DNA of 64,000 bases from Anabaena minutissima FACHB-250. GTDB taxonomy: Bacteria; Cyanobacteriota; Cyanobacteriia; Cyanobacteriales; Nostocaceae. The stretch lies in assembly GCF_014697125.1 (NCBI RefSeq), contig NZ_JACJRG010000028.1, forward strand, positions 1 through 64,000, in the 5' to 3' direction. The notes under the pieces are model-generated. The model saw nothing but the letters and a program-made list of their open reading frames with translations, was not told the DNA's origin and did no database searches. Shown here in pieces: positions 42,078-51,332 of the stretch (its first letter is position 1; each line of letters starts with the position of its first letter). The translations under genes and the position numbers were made by a program.

Positions 42078-45000
42078 TCAGGAGCAAGTACCACTAGATA
42101 CAGACAAACCACGAGGAGTAGTATTCGGTACTTGAGCTACTAGAGATACATTACCGTTTTTATCGACAATCCAGCCTTGCGCCTCGACTATTTTCGCTGG
42201 GGAAGATGGCAGAATTTCATTCATGACATTACTATTTTGATCAGCATCGACTGTATCTAGTGTTATCCATCGTGCTGTAGATACATCACCTTGAAATGGT
42301 TCTATGGGACTGCGGGCAATTCCTCCCCTTCCTGTGACGGTAAAGGAACTACGCCTAGCAGCATTACCGGGGTTACAACTAGAGACAATTTGTTGTGACG
42401 CATCCGTGAGATTATTCGGTAACTGTACCAAACCGCGACTAGGATCTATATCGGGTGTATCAATTGTAACTGTACCTGTTAAGCCAAATTGGGAACTAGC
42501 ATCAATATCGTTAGTATTATTAGGTGGAGTTGATGGGCGTTGTTCCAGATTAAAAATACTCCGAGCATTAATGTTAATATTGCCACCTCGCCCTTGAAAA
42601 GCATTAGCAGTAATATCGCTATTTTCATTAGGAACGGCAACGATAAAGCCACTATCAATCAAGATGTTGCCACCATCTCCACCAGCCTGATCAATGCCTG
42701 CGGTAGTGGAAATTTGACTGTTGCGGCGTAAAAGCAAGATATCGGCAATTTTGAGCGTCATATTGCCGCCCTGACCTGATGTAGTTGTGGCTGAGAGAAC
42801 GGCTCGATTATCTAACAACAGGTTACGAGCTTCCACTTCTAGATTACCTGCATCTCCTAATCCCTGATTGTTCACACTAATTGTAGCCGCATCTCGCAGC
42901 GTTAACTTATCGGTTTCAATCCTCAACTTTCCTGCTGTACCAATACCTTCAGAGCTAGTAAACAAACCGCTAGGAAACTGCTGACCCGACTGATCTCGAA
43001 AAAACTGGCGATTGGGAATCTGTGGAACTGTGCCAATTAGTTCAATCGAATCAGTAGCTTTGATAAAAAGGTTTCCACCTTGACCGCTACTAAAAGTCCC
43101 AGTCCCAACCCCTATTTGCGCTCCGTCTTGGACGATTAATCGAGCCGTGTCAACTCTGATTTCGCCTGCGTCGCCCTTGCCAAGAGTATTAGCAAACACA
43201 ATGGTAGGTTCGCCATTGTCAGAGGTGCCGGTTAATTGGATATCGTCAGCCTCGATGTTAATGTTTCCCCCTTTGCCTGTACCATTCTCAAAAACGGTAG
43301 CTAAAGTTTGTGCGCCTTTGCTAGCGGTAAACCTGCCCGTATTCACTGTCACAGTACCACCGTCGCCAGACCCTTGAGTCTGCACTCTCAACCCACTCCC
43401 AAAACCTGCTGCCATTACCTCTGAGGCATTTACGAGTATATCGCCTCCATCACCCTGATTAGAAGTAGAGGCAGTTACCCTTGCCCCATCTAGTAGAATT
43501 AGGCTTCCTGTGTTAACGAGTATATCGCCTCCATCACCCTGATTAGAAGTGGAGGCAGTTAACCTTGCCCCATCTAGTAGAATTAGGCTTCCTGTGTTAA
43601 CTATTACAGTACCACCCTTGCCAGTCCCAGAAGTCTGTGCTGCCAAACTGCTGAGAAAATTGCCACTTCGACCAATAACTTCTACTGACTCCCTCGCATT
43701 TACAAGCACAACACCCCCGATACCCGCTTTGGTCGTTGTGGAAGTTACCAGCCCCCCATCCTGAAGTATCAACTTCCCTGTCGTGATATCTACTGTACCG
43801 CCTTTCCCTGTCCCCTCAGTCTGTGCTGTCAATCTGCTGGGTATTCTGCCAGTTTGATTAATGCCAGTCACTTCCACTAATTCCTTGGCGTTGACGAATA
43901 TATCGCCTCCATCACCTTGACTAAAAGTTGTGACACTTATCAGTCCTCCATCCCGGAGTATCAACTTCCCTGTTGTAATATCTACTGTACCTCCTTTCCC
44001 TGTCCCCTCAGTCTGTGCTGTCAATCTACTGGGTATCCTGACAGTTTGATCAATACCAATCACTTCCACTAATTCCTTGGCGTTGATGAGTACATTTCCT
44101 CCACGCCCCAGGCTAAAAGTTGAGGCACTTACCTCTGCGCCATCCAAGAGTATCAACTTCCCCGTCGTGATATCTACTGTGCCTCCATCACCTGCACTCA
44201 GACTGCCAGCAAATAAGCCACTAGAAGTAATTGGCGCAATCCCAATAGCTTCCACTGACTCAGAAGCGTTCACCAGTACATTTCCTCCACGCCCCAGACT
44301 AAAAGTTGTGGCACTTACCTGCGCCCCATCTCGGAGTACCAGCCGCTTAGTTGTTACCTCAACTGTGCCGCCATCACCAGTACTGCTTTGGGCAATAGAA
44401 AATAAGCCACTGGTAAAATTGCCAGTGGCTGTGATTCCTGTCGCCTCGACTAACTCTGAGGCGTTGACAATAATATTTCCACCACGTCCTTGACTAAAAG
44501 TGCTAGATGATACTTGCGCTCCATTTTGAAAAATCAATTTCTTGGTGTTAAATTCTACATCACCAGCTTTTCCTAAACCTATTGTTTCAATGAAAAAGTT
44601 ACTAGCCTCGCCATTGGGAGCAGTACCACTGGCTTCGATAGACTCAGAAGCTCTGATGCTTAAAGTTCCTCCACTTTCGTTACCCCGTGTCAGAGATAAA
44701 ATCAATGAACCATCTTGTAGTGCCACTCGCCGGCCTTGCATTTGAATATTACCACCTCTAACACCACTGGTATCAATAGCAGCAGTTTGGGAGAGGAAGA
44801 TGTCTTGGAAGTTCTGCACGTTCTGGTTGCTCAATTCCCACCCTGGATTGGTTGGGGTAAGACCTATTAAACCCTCTCCCTGAACACTCCAAACGGCAAC
44901 TCGCCCTGATTCAGCTCTCAAACTTCCGCCTTCCAGCACGACTTCACCACCAGCCAGAGCCAAGGTTTGACCAGGGTCAACCTCCAGACCACCAGTACGA

Positions 45001-45629
45001 TTGACCTGAAGTACCCGACCAGTCTCCTGATTCATTATTAGTTCATTACCTTGCCCCTGGACGAGAATTCTGCCTGGATTTTCTCCGTATTGCAAGCCAG
45101 TGGGAACATTGAGCGTTAGTAAAGGAGGAGCAGAGGGGTTAGTAGTGCTAAATTCTATACCATCGTTAAATTTAATACTTTGGGCTGTACTGGCTAAAAA
45201 AGAACCACGGAGGTCAAGCCTGGCATTAGAGCCAAAAATAATGCCATTGGGATTTATTAAAAATAGATTCGCTCCACCGTTAACACCGAGTGTCCCCAGA
45301 ATCGTTGATGGGTTAGTTCCAGTGACTCGACTGAAAATGTTTTCAATTCCCCCAGGATTAGCAAACAAGACTCGTTGTCCATCCCCAACATTGAATTCTC
45401 GAAAACTGTGAAATAGGCTTGTACCTCTTATAGCTCCCCCATCAACCCGATCCGTAGGAAGACCATCTATGCTAACATTTGGAGTCAGCATAGAACTTTC
45501 AGGACTTAAGGAGGAATCAGGGGTAATCTGAGCTTTGGCAATATCTCCAGATGCAGTGTATGCTGCACACACTACGAAGAAACTAGCTACCCTAAATAGC
45601 CAGCAGGAATTTGACCAGCTTAGACCCAT
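42078..45629 (-). CDS. filamentous haemagglutinin-like TpsA exoprotein
   Basis: About 1183 residues. An N-terminal signal peptide (SCWLFRVASFFVVCAAYTAS, cleavage near AKA-QIT) is followed by a TPS/FHA secretion domain (VDGGAIRGTSLFHSFREFNV, NPGGIENIFSRVTG, NLFLINPNGIIFG). A long beta-helix of Gly-rich repeats follows (GGTVDITTGKLILLDGA and GGNVLVNASE units). The start is at 45629 because GAGG is nine bases upstream; frames from 45671 or 45638 are less likely. A 28-residue unit (GGDILVNTGSLILLDGAR...) is duplicated at 43430-43600. Secretion would need a TpsB partner, which is not in the window. A small double-glycine peptide gene ends about 95 bp upstream of this start. Confidence 0.85.
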   Translation of the reverse strand: MGLSWSNSCWLFRVASFFVVCAAYTASGDIAKAQITPDSSLSPESSMLTPNVSIDGLPTDRVDGGAIRGTSLFHSFREFNVGDGQRVLFANPGGIENIFSRVTGTNPSTILGTLGVNGGANLFLINPNGIIFGSNARLDLRGSFLASTAQSIKFNDGIEFSTTNPSAPPLLTLNVPTGLQYGENPGRILVQGQGNELIMNQETGRVLQVNRTGGLEVDPGQTLALAGGEVVLEGGSLRAESGRVAVWSVQGEGLIGLTPTNPGWELSNQNVQNFQDIFLSQTAAIDTSGVRGGNIQMQGRRVALQDGSLILSLTRGNESGGTLSIRASESIEASGTAPNGEASNFFIETIGLGKAGDVEFNTKKLIFQNGAQVSSSTFSQGRGGNIIVNASELVEATGITATGNFTSGLFSIAQSSTGDGGTVEVTTKRLVLRDGAQVSATTFSLGRGGNVLVNASESVEAIGIAPITSSGLFAGSLSAGDGGTVDITTGKLILLDGAEVSASTFSLGRGGNVLINAKELVEVIGIDQTVRIPSRLTAQTEGTGKGGTVDITTGKLILRDGGLISVTTFSQGDGGDIFVNAKELVEVTGINQTGRIPSRLTAQTEGTGKGGTVDITTGKLILQDGGLVTSTTTKAGIGGVVLVNARESVEVIGRSGNFLSSLAAQTSGTGKGGTVIVNTGSLILLDGARLTASTSNQGDGGDILVNTGSLILLDGARVTASTSNQGDGGDILVNASEVMAAGFGSGLRVQTQGSGDGGTVTVNTGRFTASKGAQTLATVFENGTGKGGNINIEADDIQLTGTSDNGEPTIVFANTLGKGDAGEIRVDTARLIVQDGAQIGVGTGTFSSGQGGNLFIKATDSIELIGTVPQIPNRQFFRDQSGQQFPSGLFTSSEGIGTAGKLRIETDKLTLRDAATISVNNQGLGDAGNLEVEARNLLLDNRAVLSATTTSGQGGNMTLKIADILLLRRNSQISTTAGIDQAGGDGGNILIDSGFIVAVPNENSDITANAFQGRGGNININARSIFNLEQRPSTPPNNTNDIDASSQFGLTGTVTIDTPDIDPSRGLVQLPNNLTDASQQIVSSCNPGNAARRSSFTVTGRGGIARSPIEPFQGDVSTARWITLDTVDADQNSNVMNEILPSSPAKIVEAQGWIVDKNGNVSLVAQVPNTTPRGLSVSSGTCS
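43432..43600 (-). repeat. 84-bp tandem duplication in the haemagglutinin gene
   Basis: Two near-identical 84-bp units, in frame, encoding 28-residue repeats with only one or two base differences. Recent duplication. Confidence 0.85.
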
Positions 45630-45724
45630 GATTGCCATCCTCAAAAATATTAGGACTTTATTTTTAAACAAATCTGCTCTGCATTTTTTAAAGAAAAACT
45701 AATGGGACAATTGAAATTAAAAGG

Positions 45725-45958
45725 TTAGGGAGTAGTTTTTAGGAAGATTCTACCTTCTTCTGTTCCTTTGTACAAATCATCCTCGTCCTCTGGTGGTGGA
45801 GGTTCTGGAGTTGCCCCGAATCCCGGAGACCTACCACCGGGAGTACCATCACCATCAGATGTAAGGTCAAGATTACCCCCATTGATTTGTTCTTGCTCAC
45901 TCAGAGTAAGTTTAGTGAGAAAATCGATATCTTTCAGTTTCTTCAGGTTATTTTTCAT
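45725..45958 (-). CDS. double-glycine leader peptide, putative
   Basis: 77 residues. The leader (DFLTKLTLSEQEQINGG) matches the LSxxELxxIxGG double-glycine consensus cleaved by C39-type exporters. The predicted core (NLDLTSDGDGTPGGRSPGFG, then Pro- and acid-rich) has no Cys and no clear modified motif. AAAGGTAAAG precedes the ATG. It lies upstream of the haemagglutinin-type gene on the same strand, about 9.6 kb from the other peptide genes. It may be an exported bacteriocin-like peptide or an unrelated small protein. Confidence 0.6.
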   Translation of the reverse strand: MKNNLKKLKDIDFLTKLTLSEQEQINGGNLDLTSDGDGTPGGRSPGFGATPEPPPPEDEDDLYKGTEEGRIFLKTTP

Positions 45959-46296
45959 CTTTACCTTTTTTGTTGCTTCAGTGTTTTACTAGCAGATGCA
46001 GTTTCCGAAAAAATCAGTCTCTTGTATAGCTTTAGCTGGACTTTATTTATCCAAGATTAAGAACTTTGTTTCATTTATCTAAATTTTGACCTTGTTGAGC
46101 AATTTTTGCTCGCCTGAGTTCTTTGATAGTTTTAAGTTACTCGAAAGCAGTCTTAGCAAACATCTAATAAATGTCATGACTCAACCATGACATTTGTCAT
46201 AACTAAGTAAATCGGCGGAAAAAACACAACCATGTTAAGAAAAAACTATGCTGAAACCCTGATGCTTTCGTCAACTTACACAAGTTTTCGGTCTAC
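45959..46296. other. intergenic region
   Basis: No gene supported. A short direct repeat of CATGACA-type sequence occurs near 46170-46200 (TGTCATGACTCAACCATGACATTTGTCAT), possibly a regulatory site. Confidence 0.35.
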
Positions 46297-46956
46297 TCAA
46301 GATAGAAAAGAATTGGCAAAAATAGCAGCTTGGGTGCGATCGCGTAAGTTCAGTCGTGTCAAAATATTAGTAATATGGTTTCTCACAGTTCCTTCAGACA
46401 AGTGGAGATCCTGAGCAATTTCTCGATTACTGTAGCCAGTTGCAATCAACTGTAAAACTTCCAGTTCCCTGGATGTGAGTTCTGCAAGTTCAGGTGGTTG
46501 CTCTTTTGGTGCTTCTAACCCAGAAGTAGGTACAACACTCAGCATCTTTTCCAAAATTCCGGGGCCAAAGTGAGTATAGCCTTTGTAAATTGAACGAATT
46601 GCTTCTGCAAGTTCTTGTGCTGGCGTATCCTTGAGTAAGTAGCCCTTAGCTCCAAAACGTAAGGCCTCAGAGATGTATTGAACATCATCAAATGTTGTTA
46701 AAATCAGGATTTTTGTGTCTGGAAACTGCTGACATAACTGTTGGGTAGCTACTACCCCATCCATGACAGGCATACGGATGTCCATCAACACAATATCGGG
46801 TTTAGCATCTCCTGCATACAGGCTTTCTATCTGATGAATTGCTTGTTGACCGTTTTCTGCTTCTGCCACTACTTGTAAGTCGGATTGAATCTCTAGTAAG
46901 GTTTTCAATCCACGACGCACAATCTCTTGGTCTTCAACAAGCAACACCCGAATCAT
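46297..46956 (-). CDS. NarL/FixJ-type response regulator
   Basis: 219 residues. Receiver domain with phospho-Asp at about residue 58 (PDIVLMDIRMPVMDG), Lys in AKGYLLKDT, and a LuxR helix-turn-helix (LTSRELEVLQLIATGYSNRE, then VRNHITNILTRL). It is located 250 bp downstream of the DesK-like kinase on the same strand and is its probable partner. Confidence 0.92.
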   Translation of the reverse strand: MIRVLLVEDQEIVRRGLKTLLEIQSDLQVVAEAENGQQAIHQIESLYAGDAKPDIVLMDIRMPVMDGVVATQQLCQQFPDTKILILTTFDDVQYISEALRFGAKGYLLKDTPAQELAEAIRSIYKGYTHFGPGILEKMLSVVPTSGLEAPKEQPPELAELTSRELEVLQLIATGYSNREIAQDLHLSEGTVRNHITNILTRLNLRDRTQAAIFANSFLS

Positions 46957-47209
46957 AAATTAAATCATTCAGTAGGTTAAATATTGATAGAAATGCGGTT
47001 TGATTACTGAAATCACTCCTAGAGGTAGGGAATAGGGAATAACACAACGGCTTGTGTGCCAAGTTATTTCAGAAATTTAGATATGACTTTTATATGCACT
47101 TTTAGCACTACACAACAGTATATCAGTTACCAGAACCACAGTAAAATTACTAAGGATAATTTTAGATTCTGGAATATAATTTATCAACAAAATAAAAGGC
47201 TGGTAATTG

Positions 47210-48325
47210 TTAGCAATTGTTAGTATTTTTAGATCGGAAAATGGCAGTAATCCTACAGCCGGCATTTGGTTGACTGGTAATTTCTAAGTCACCACCTAAT
47301 GCTGTAACCCTCTCTTGCATTCCCTTCAGACCAAATCCTTGAGTATTTTCAGTTACTTGGAAGCCCTTACCATTATCTTGAAGTATGAGTACCGTATGAG
47401 AATCTGTACTCTGAATCTGAATGTTAACTGTTGTCGCTTCACCATACTTACAGATATTAGTCAAGCCTTCTTGTAAAATTCGATAAATAGTTGTATTCAC
47501 TGCATGGGGCAAGTTTGGTGGGATATGAATGTTACATTCTGGTAAAATACCAGTTAGTCGATGAAATTCTTCTGTCAGGTTAGCGATCGCAGTTGCTAAA
47601 AGTTGACTTTGTAGGGGTTCTGATCTGATTAACCCCACAGATTCGCGTACCGCTTTTAACGCTTGTGACCCCAGTTGTTTTGCTTCTAACAAACATTCAT
47701 AAGCTTTAGTAGAGTTATCTGACCATAAAGCCATAGCTGCTTCCAGTTGAATGTTCAGTGCTACCAACGAATGGCCTAGAGAATCGTGAATATCACGAGC
47801 AATGCGATGGCGTTCTTCTATAGTTGCCATTTCCTGAAGTCGTAGATTGAGTTCTCGTTCTTGTTCTAAAGCTTTGAGTAAGTCTGCTTCCGCTTGCTGC
47901 AACCGGGAATTTTGCACTTGTAGTTGAGCTTGCAATCTCCGACTTGTCAGTTGCGTTTCCATCCGCACAAATACCTCTTCCAACTGAAAAGGCTTACTAA
48001 TGTAATCAACACCTCCAACTGAGAAGGCTTTGACTTTATCAAAAGTTTCATTTAAAGCACTGATAAAAATTACCGGAATTTCGCAGGTGCGAGAGTCTGC
48101 TTTTAACTGCTGGCAAACTTCATAGCCATTTAATCCTGGCATAGTTATATCTAATAAAATTAAATCTGGCGGTTGAGCCTGAGATCCTATCAATGCTGTT
48201 GCCCCATTGGTGACACACCGCACCTCATACCCTTGATTAGTCAGCATTTTCGATAAAAGGCGCAGGTTATCCAAGGTGTCATCAACTATGAGAATATCTC
48301 CCTTGTGTAATTGACTGCCATCCAT
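47210..48325 (-). CDS. receiver-HisKA_3 sensor kinase (NarX/DesK type)
   Basis: 371 residues. N-terminal receiver (LILLDITMPGLNGYEVC) linked by a coiled coil to a HisKA_3 dimerisation domain with phospho-His180 in IARDIHDSLGHSLV, then an HATPase (ILQEGLTNICKYG; GFGLKGMQERVTALGG). No membrane segment, so input is through the receiver domain. It pairs with the LuxR-type regulator downstream. Confidence 0.92.
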   Translation of the reverse strand: MDGSQLHKGDILIVDDTLDNLRLLSKMLTNQGYEVRCVTNGATALIGSQAQPPDLILLDITMPGLNGYEVCQQLKADSRTCEIPVIFISALNETFDKVKAFSVGGVDYISKPFQLEEVFVRMETQLTSRRLQAQLQVQNSRLQQAEADLLKALEQERELNLRLQEMATIEERHRIARDIHDSLGHSLVALNIQLEAAMALWSDNSTKAYECLLEAKQLGSQALKAVRESVGLIRSEPLQSQLLATAIANLTEEFHRLTGILPECNIHIPPNLPHAVNTTIYRILQEGLTNICKYGEATTVNIQIQSTDSHTVLILQDNGKGFQVTENTQGFGLKGMQERVTALGGDLEITSQPNAGCRITAIFRSKNTNNC

Positions 48326-48803
48326 AAAATCTTAGATTGAATTAAACTCAAAAAATCAGCACGATTAATTGCGAAAATATTCAAGAAAAATATATCATTT
48401 TTTGATGGAATAAATAAAGATTAACTAATTTCTTGTACTAGTTGCTTTAGGGCAAATTTTCAAATATGAGTCCTATATAATCATAAACTCCTGTAACCGA
48501 ATTGTTAAGTAAGTTACAAGGCAATACTTGTCGGTTAAGCTAAAAACATTAAATCAGGTAGGTTGAGTTGACATTAGTAAACCCAACATTTATGGACTTT
48601 TGTTGGGTTGCGCTGTCGCTTAACCCAACCTACAAAAACTCTTAACTGAACAGTATTGAGTTACAAGGAGCTTGCCGCCAGATAATTCTGAGTTTATCTA
48701 TTCTTCTTCCAGGAATTTGCATAAAATAAGATATAAAAACGTATATGATTTAAGGTTATCGTTTATTTCTCAACCATTACCATTTAAATATTAAAGCCTA
48801 GTT
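48326..48803. other. intergenic region between divergent signalling genes
   Basis: Holds a 76-bp palindromic dispersed repeat (48558-48633) and probably the promoters of both the kinase and the PAS gene. No other gene. Confidence 0.45.
48558..48633. repeat. nested palindromic repeat
   Basis: Outer arms GTAGGTTGAGTT and TAACCCAACCTAC and a perfect inner pair AACCCAACA / TGTTGGGTT. A kind of element often dispersed in Nostoc genomes. Confidence 0.65.
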
Positions 48804-49151
48804 ATGAACAATTTCCAGCAAATGCAGTTAGAAACTGAACTGCCAGTAGTTATTACTGATCAAGAAGGATTTATTACTTATATAAATGAGGCTTTCAACA
48901 CTGTTTATGGTTGGACTTCTGAAGAAATCATTGGGTTTCCTTTGGAAGTCATTATTCCGCAGAGCCTCCATGATTCTCATCGACTGAGTTTTTCCCGCTT
49001 TGTGATGACTGAAAAAGCTAAAGTTCTCAATCATCCTCTTTTGCTCAAAACTGTAACTAAGGATGGGATAGAAGTAGAAAGCGAACATTTCATCACAGCA
49101 GAGAAGCAAGGAGGAATTTGGTTTTTTGCAGCAACAATTTCTCCATTATAA
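48804..49151 (+). CDS. stand-alone PAS domain protein
   Basis: 115 residues, a single PAS domain (PVVITDQEGFITYINEAF, then YGWTSEEIIGFPLEVIIPQS) with no output domain. It starts 31 bp before the hybrid kinase and is likely a sensor or adaptor for it. Confidence 0.8.
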   Translation: MNNFQQMQLETELPVVITDQEGFITYINEAFNTVYGWTSEEIIGFPLEVIIPQSLHDSHRLSFSRFVMTEKAKVLNHPLLLKTVTKDGIEVESEHFITAEKQGGIWFFAATISPL

Positions 49152-49182
49152 AAATTAACATTTTATTGCTTAGGTTATATTT

Positions 49183-51015
49183 ATGGATAAAGATCCTGCC
49201 CTTCAGTTAAATCGGCTGCGTGCAACTTTAGGCAAAATGGAAGTAGCATTAGGGGCTATTGATGATGCAATTGTTTGGACTGGTGAGGACACCAAAGTGC
49301 AATGGTGTAACACAGTCTTTGATCGTTTAATTGGTATACCTCATATTAAAATTTTGGGCAGCCCACTAATTCAACTATTACCGCTAAAACAGGAGGGTAA
49401 AGTGATTGCTAATGAAGAACATCCAGTGGTGATAGCACTACAAGACCAATTAAAAGCAACGGAATATGAGTTTAAACAATCTCAGCAAAAACTAATTTTG
49501 GAAATTGCAGGAAGCAATATCGAATTTGTTGAAAGAGAAAAATGTGCTGTTTTGGCAATTCGTGATATTACGGATCGTAAACAAACAGAAGCAGCACTCC
49601 AACAGGCTAAAGAAGCCGCAGATGTAGCTAATATTGCTAAAAGTCAGTTTTTAGCAAACATGAGTCATGAATTACGAACTCCCCTCAATATTATTTTGGG
49701 TTTTAGCCAATTACTGACTAGATATGGTTCTCTTGATATCCAACAGAAGGAGTATTTAGATACTATTGCCCGCAGTGGTGAACATCTCTTGAAATTAATC
49801 GACGATGTTCTAGAAATGTCCAAAATAGAAGCTGGTAAAACCACATTGAATCAAACGGGTTTTGATTTAAAATATCTTTTGGAGACACTGTACCAAATGT
49901 TAAGTTTAAAATCCCAATCGAAAGGATTACAGTTAATATTTAAACTTGCCTCAGACTTACCTCCATATATCTGCACTGATGAAAGTAAACTGCGCCAAGT
50001 TTTAATTAATTTATTAGGTAATGCCATCAAATTTACCCAAACAGGTAGTGTAACTCTGCGCGTCTGGCAAGACACGGAAGAAATAGATACAGGGATACGC
50101 CTATTATTTGAAGTTGAAGATACTGGATCTGGTATTGAATTAATGGACATGGAAAGGTTATTTGAACCTTTTGTCCAAACTCAAACAGGTCAAAACTCTC
50201 AAGAAGGAACTGGATTAGGTTTACCCATTAGTCAAAAATTTGTCCAACTCATGGGGGGAGAGATAACTGCTAACAGTCAGGTAGGGGTGGGAACAATTTT
50301 TAGGTTCGATATCCACACCCAACAAGTTCAACCTGATGAGGTGGAGACAGCAAAATCTAGCCAACAAGTGATTGCTTTGGCAGCCGGACAGCCAAAATAT
50401 CGGATTCTGATAGCAGAAGATAAACCAGAGATTCGCCAGATCATGATTAAGTTGCTGCAACCAGTAGGCTTTGATGTGCGGGAAGTTAATAATGGAGAAG
50501 AAGCGATCGCCGTTTGTAAAAGTTGGTGTCCTGACTTAGTGTGGATGGATATGCGAATGCCTGTAATGGATGGGTATGAGGCAACTAAACGCATTAAGAC
50601 AGCGATTGATTCGCCGCCAGTCGTCATTGCTTTAACTGGTAGTGCATTTGAAGAAGACCGGATTGTTGCTTTATCTACAGGTTGTGATGATTTTGTCCGT
50701 AAGCCATTTCGAGTTGAAGTGATTTTTGACAAAATGGCAGAACACTTGGGTGTGAAATATATATATGCAACTGAACAAACTACACAGCCACAATCGGCAG
50801 AGATTCCTGTCAATGAATTAAGTAATGCAATGCTCCAAATGCCTGCTGAATGGATAGAACAATTGCATCAAGCAGCAAGGCGAGTCAATTCTAAGCACAT
50901 TCTCCAACTGATTGCAGAAATTCCATCATCCCAGGCTGGTTTAGCTAAAACGCTAACAAACCTCGTCAATGATTTTTGTTTTGAAGAGATTATCAATTTA
51001 ACTGAGAATCGTTGA
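49183..51015 (+). CDS. PAS-hybrid histidine kinase
   Basis: 610 residues. PAS domain (about 15-135), HisKA with His162 (MSHELRTPLNIILG), HATPase (ESKLRQVLINLLGNAIKF; GTGLGLPIS), then a receiver with Asp456 (LVWMDMRMPVMDGYEA). No membrane segment. The stop codon TGA lies within the first heptad of the tandem array. The C-terminal half resembles the 1676-residue kinase at 14300, including the helical tail after the receiver. Confidence 0.93.
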   Translation: MDKDPALQLNRLRATLGKMEVALGAIDDAIVWTGEDTKVQWCNTVFDRLIGIPHIKILGSPLIQLLPLKQEGKVIANEEHPVVIALQDQLKATEYEFKQSQQKLILEIAGSNIEFVEREKCAVLAIRDITDRKQTEAALQQAKEAADVANIAKSQFLANMSHELRTPLNIILGFSQLLTRYGSLDIQQKEYLDTIARSGEHLLKLIDDVLEMSKIEAGKTTLNQTGFDLKYLLETLYQMLSLKSQSKGLQLIFKLASDLPPYICTDESKLRQVLINLLGNAIKFTQTGSVTLRVWQDTEEIDTGIRLLFEVEDTGSGIELMDMERLFEPFVQTQTGQNSQEGTGLGLPISQKFVQLMGGEITANSQVGVGTIFRFDIHTQQVQPDEVETAKSSQQVIALAAGQPKYRILIAEDKPEIRQIMIKLLQPVGFDVREVNNGEEAIAVCKSWCPDLVWMDMRMPVMDGYEATKRIKTAIDSPPVVIALTGSAFEEDRIVALSTGCDDFVRKPFRVEVIFDKMAEHLGVKYIYATEQTTQPQSAEIPVNELSNAMLQMPAEWIEQLHQAARRVNSKHILQLIAEIPSSQAGLAKTLTNLVNDFCFEEIINLTENR

Positions 51016-51265
51016 TTATTGACCGTTGACCGTTGATTATTGATTGTTGACCGTTGATTATTGATTGTTGACCGTTGATTATTGATTGTTGACCGTTGAT
51101 TATTGATTGTTGACCGTTGACTGTTGATTGTTGACTGTTGATTATTGATTGTTGACCGTTGACTATTGATTGTTGACCGTTGACTATTGATTGTTGACCG
51201 TTGACTATTGATTGTTGACCGTTGACTATTGATTGTTGACCGTTGACTATTGATTGTTGACCGTG
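51011..51265. repeat. heptad array with 21-bp higher order
   Basis: About 36 tandem heptads of the form RTTGAYY (GTTGATT, ATTGATT, GTTGACC, ATTGACC, GTTGACT). They are arranged largely as 21-bp triplets such as GTTGATTATTGATTGTTGAC. Long minus-strand frames across it are artefacts. Confidence 0.95.
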
Positions 51266-51332
51266 AACAATCGCAATCAATGATCACAATAGAATATTTT
51301 TTATTTCTCTGAGTCTTTCACTGAAGACAATA

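Noticed and set aside
51011..51265. CRISPR array
   Set aside because: Units are 7 bp with no unique spacers; the period is 7/21 and no cas genes are near.
50868..51287. Two long minus-strand frames over the 51-kb repeat
   Set aside because: They are stop-free only because the heptad array lacks stops on that strand; the protein would be a simple repeat of NSQRSTI-like units and overlaps the real kinase gene.
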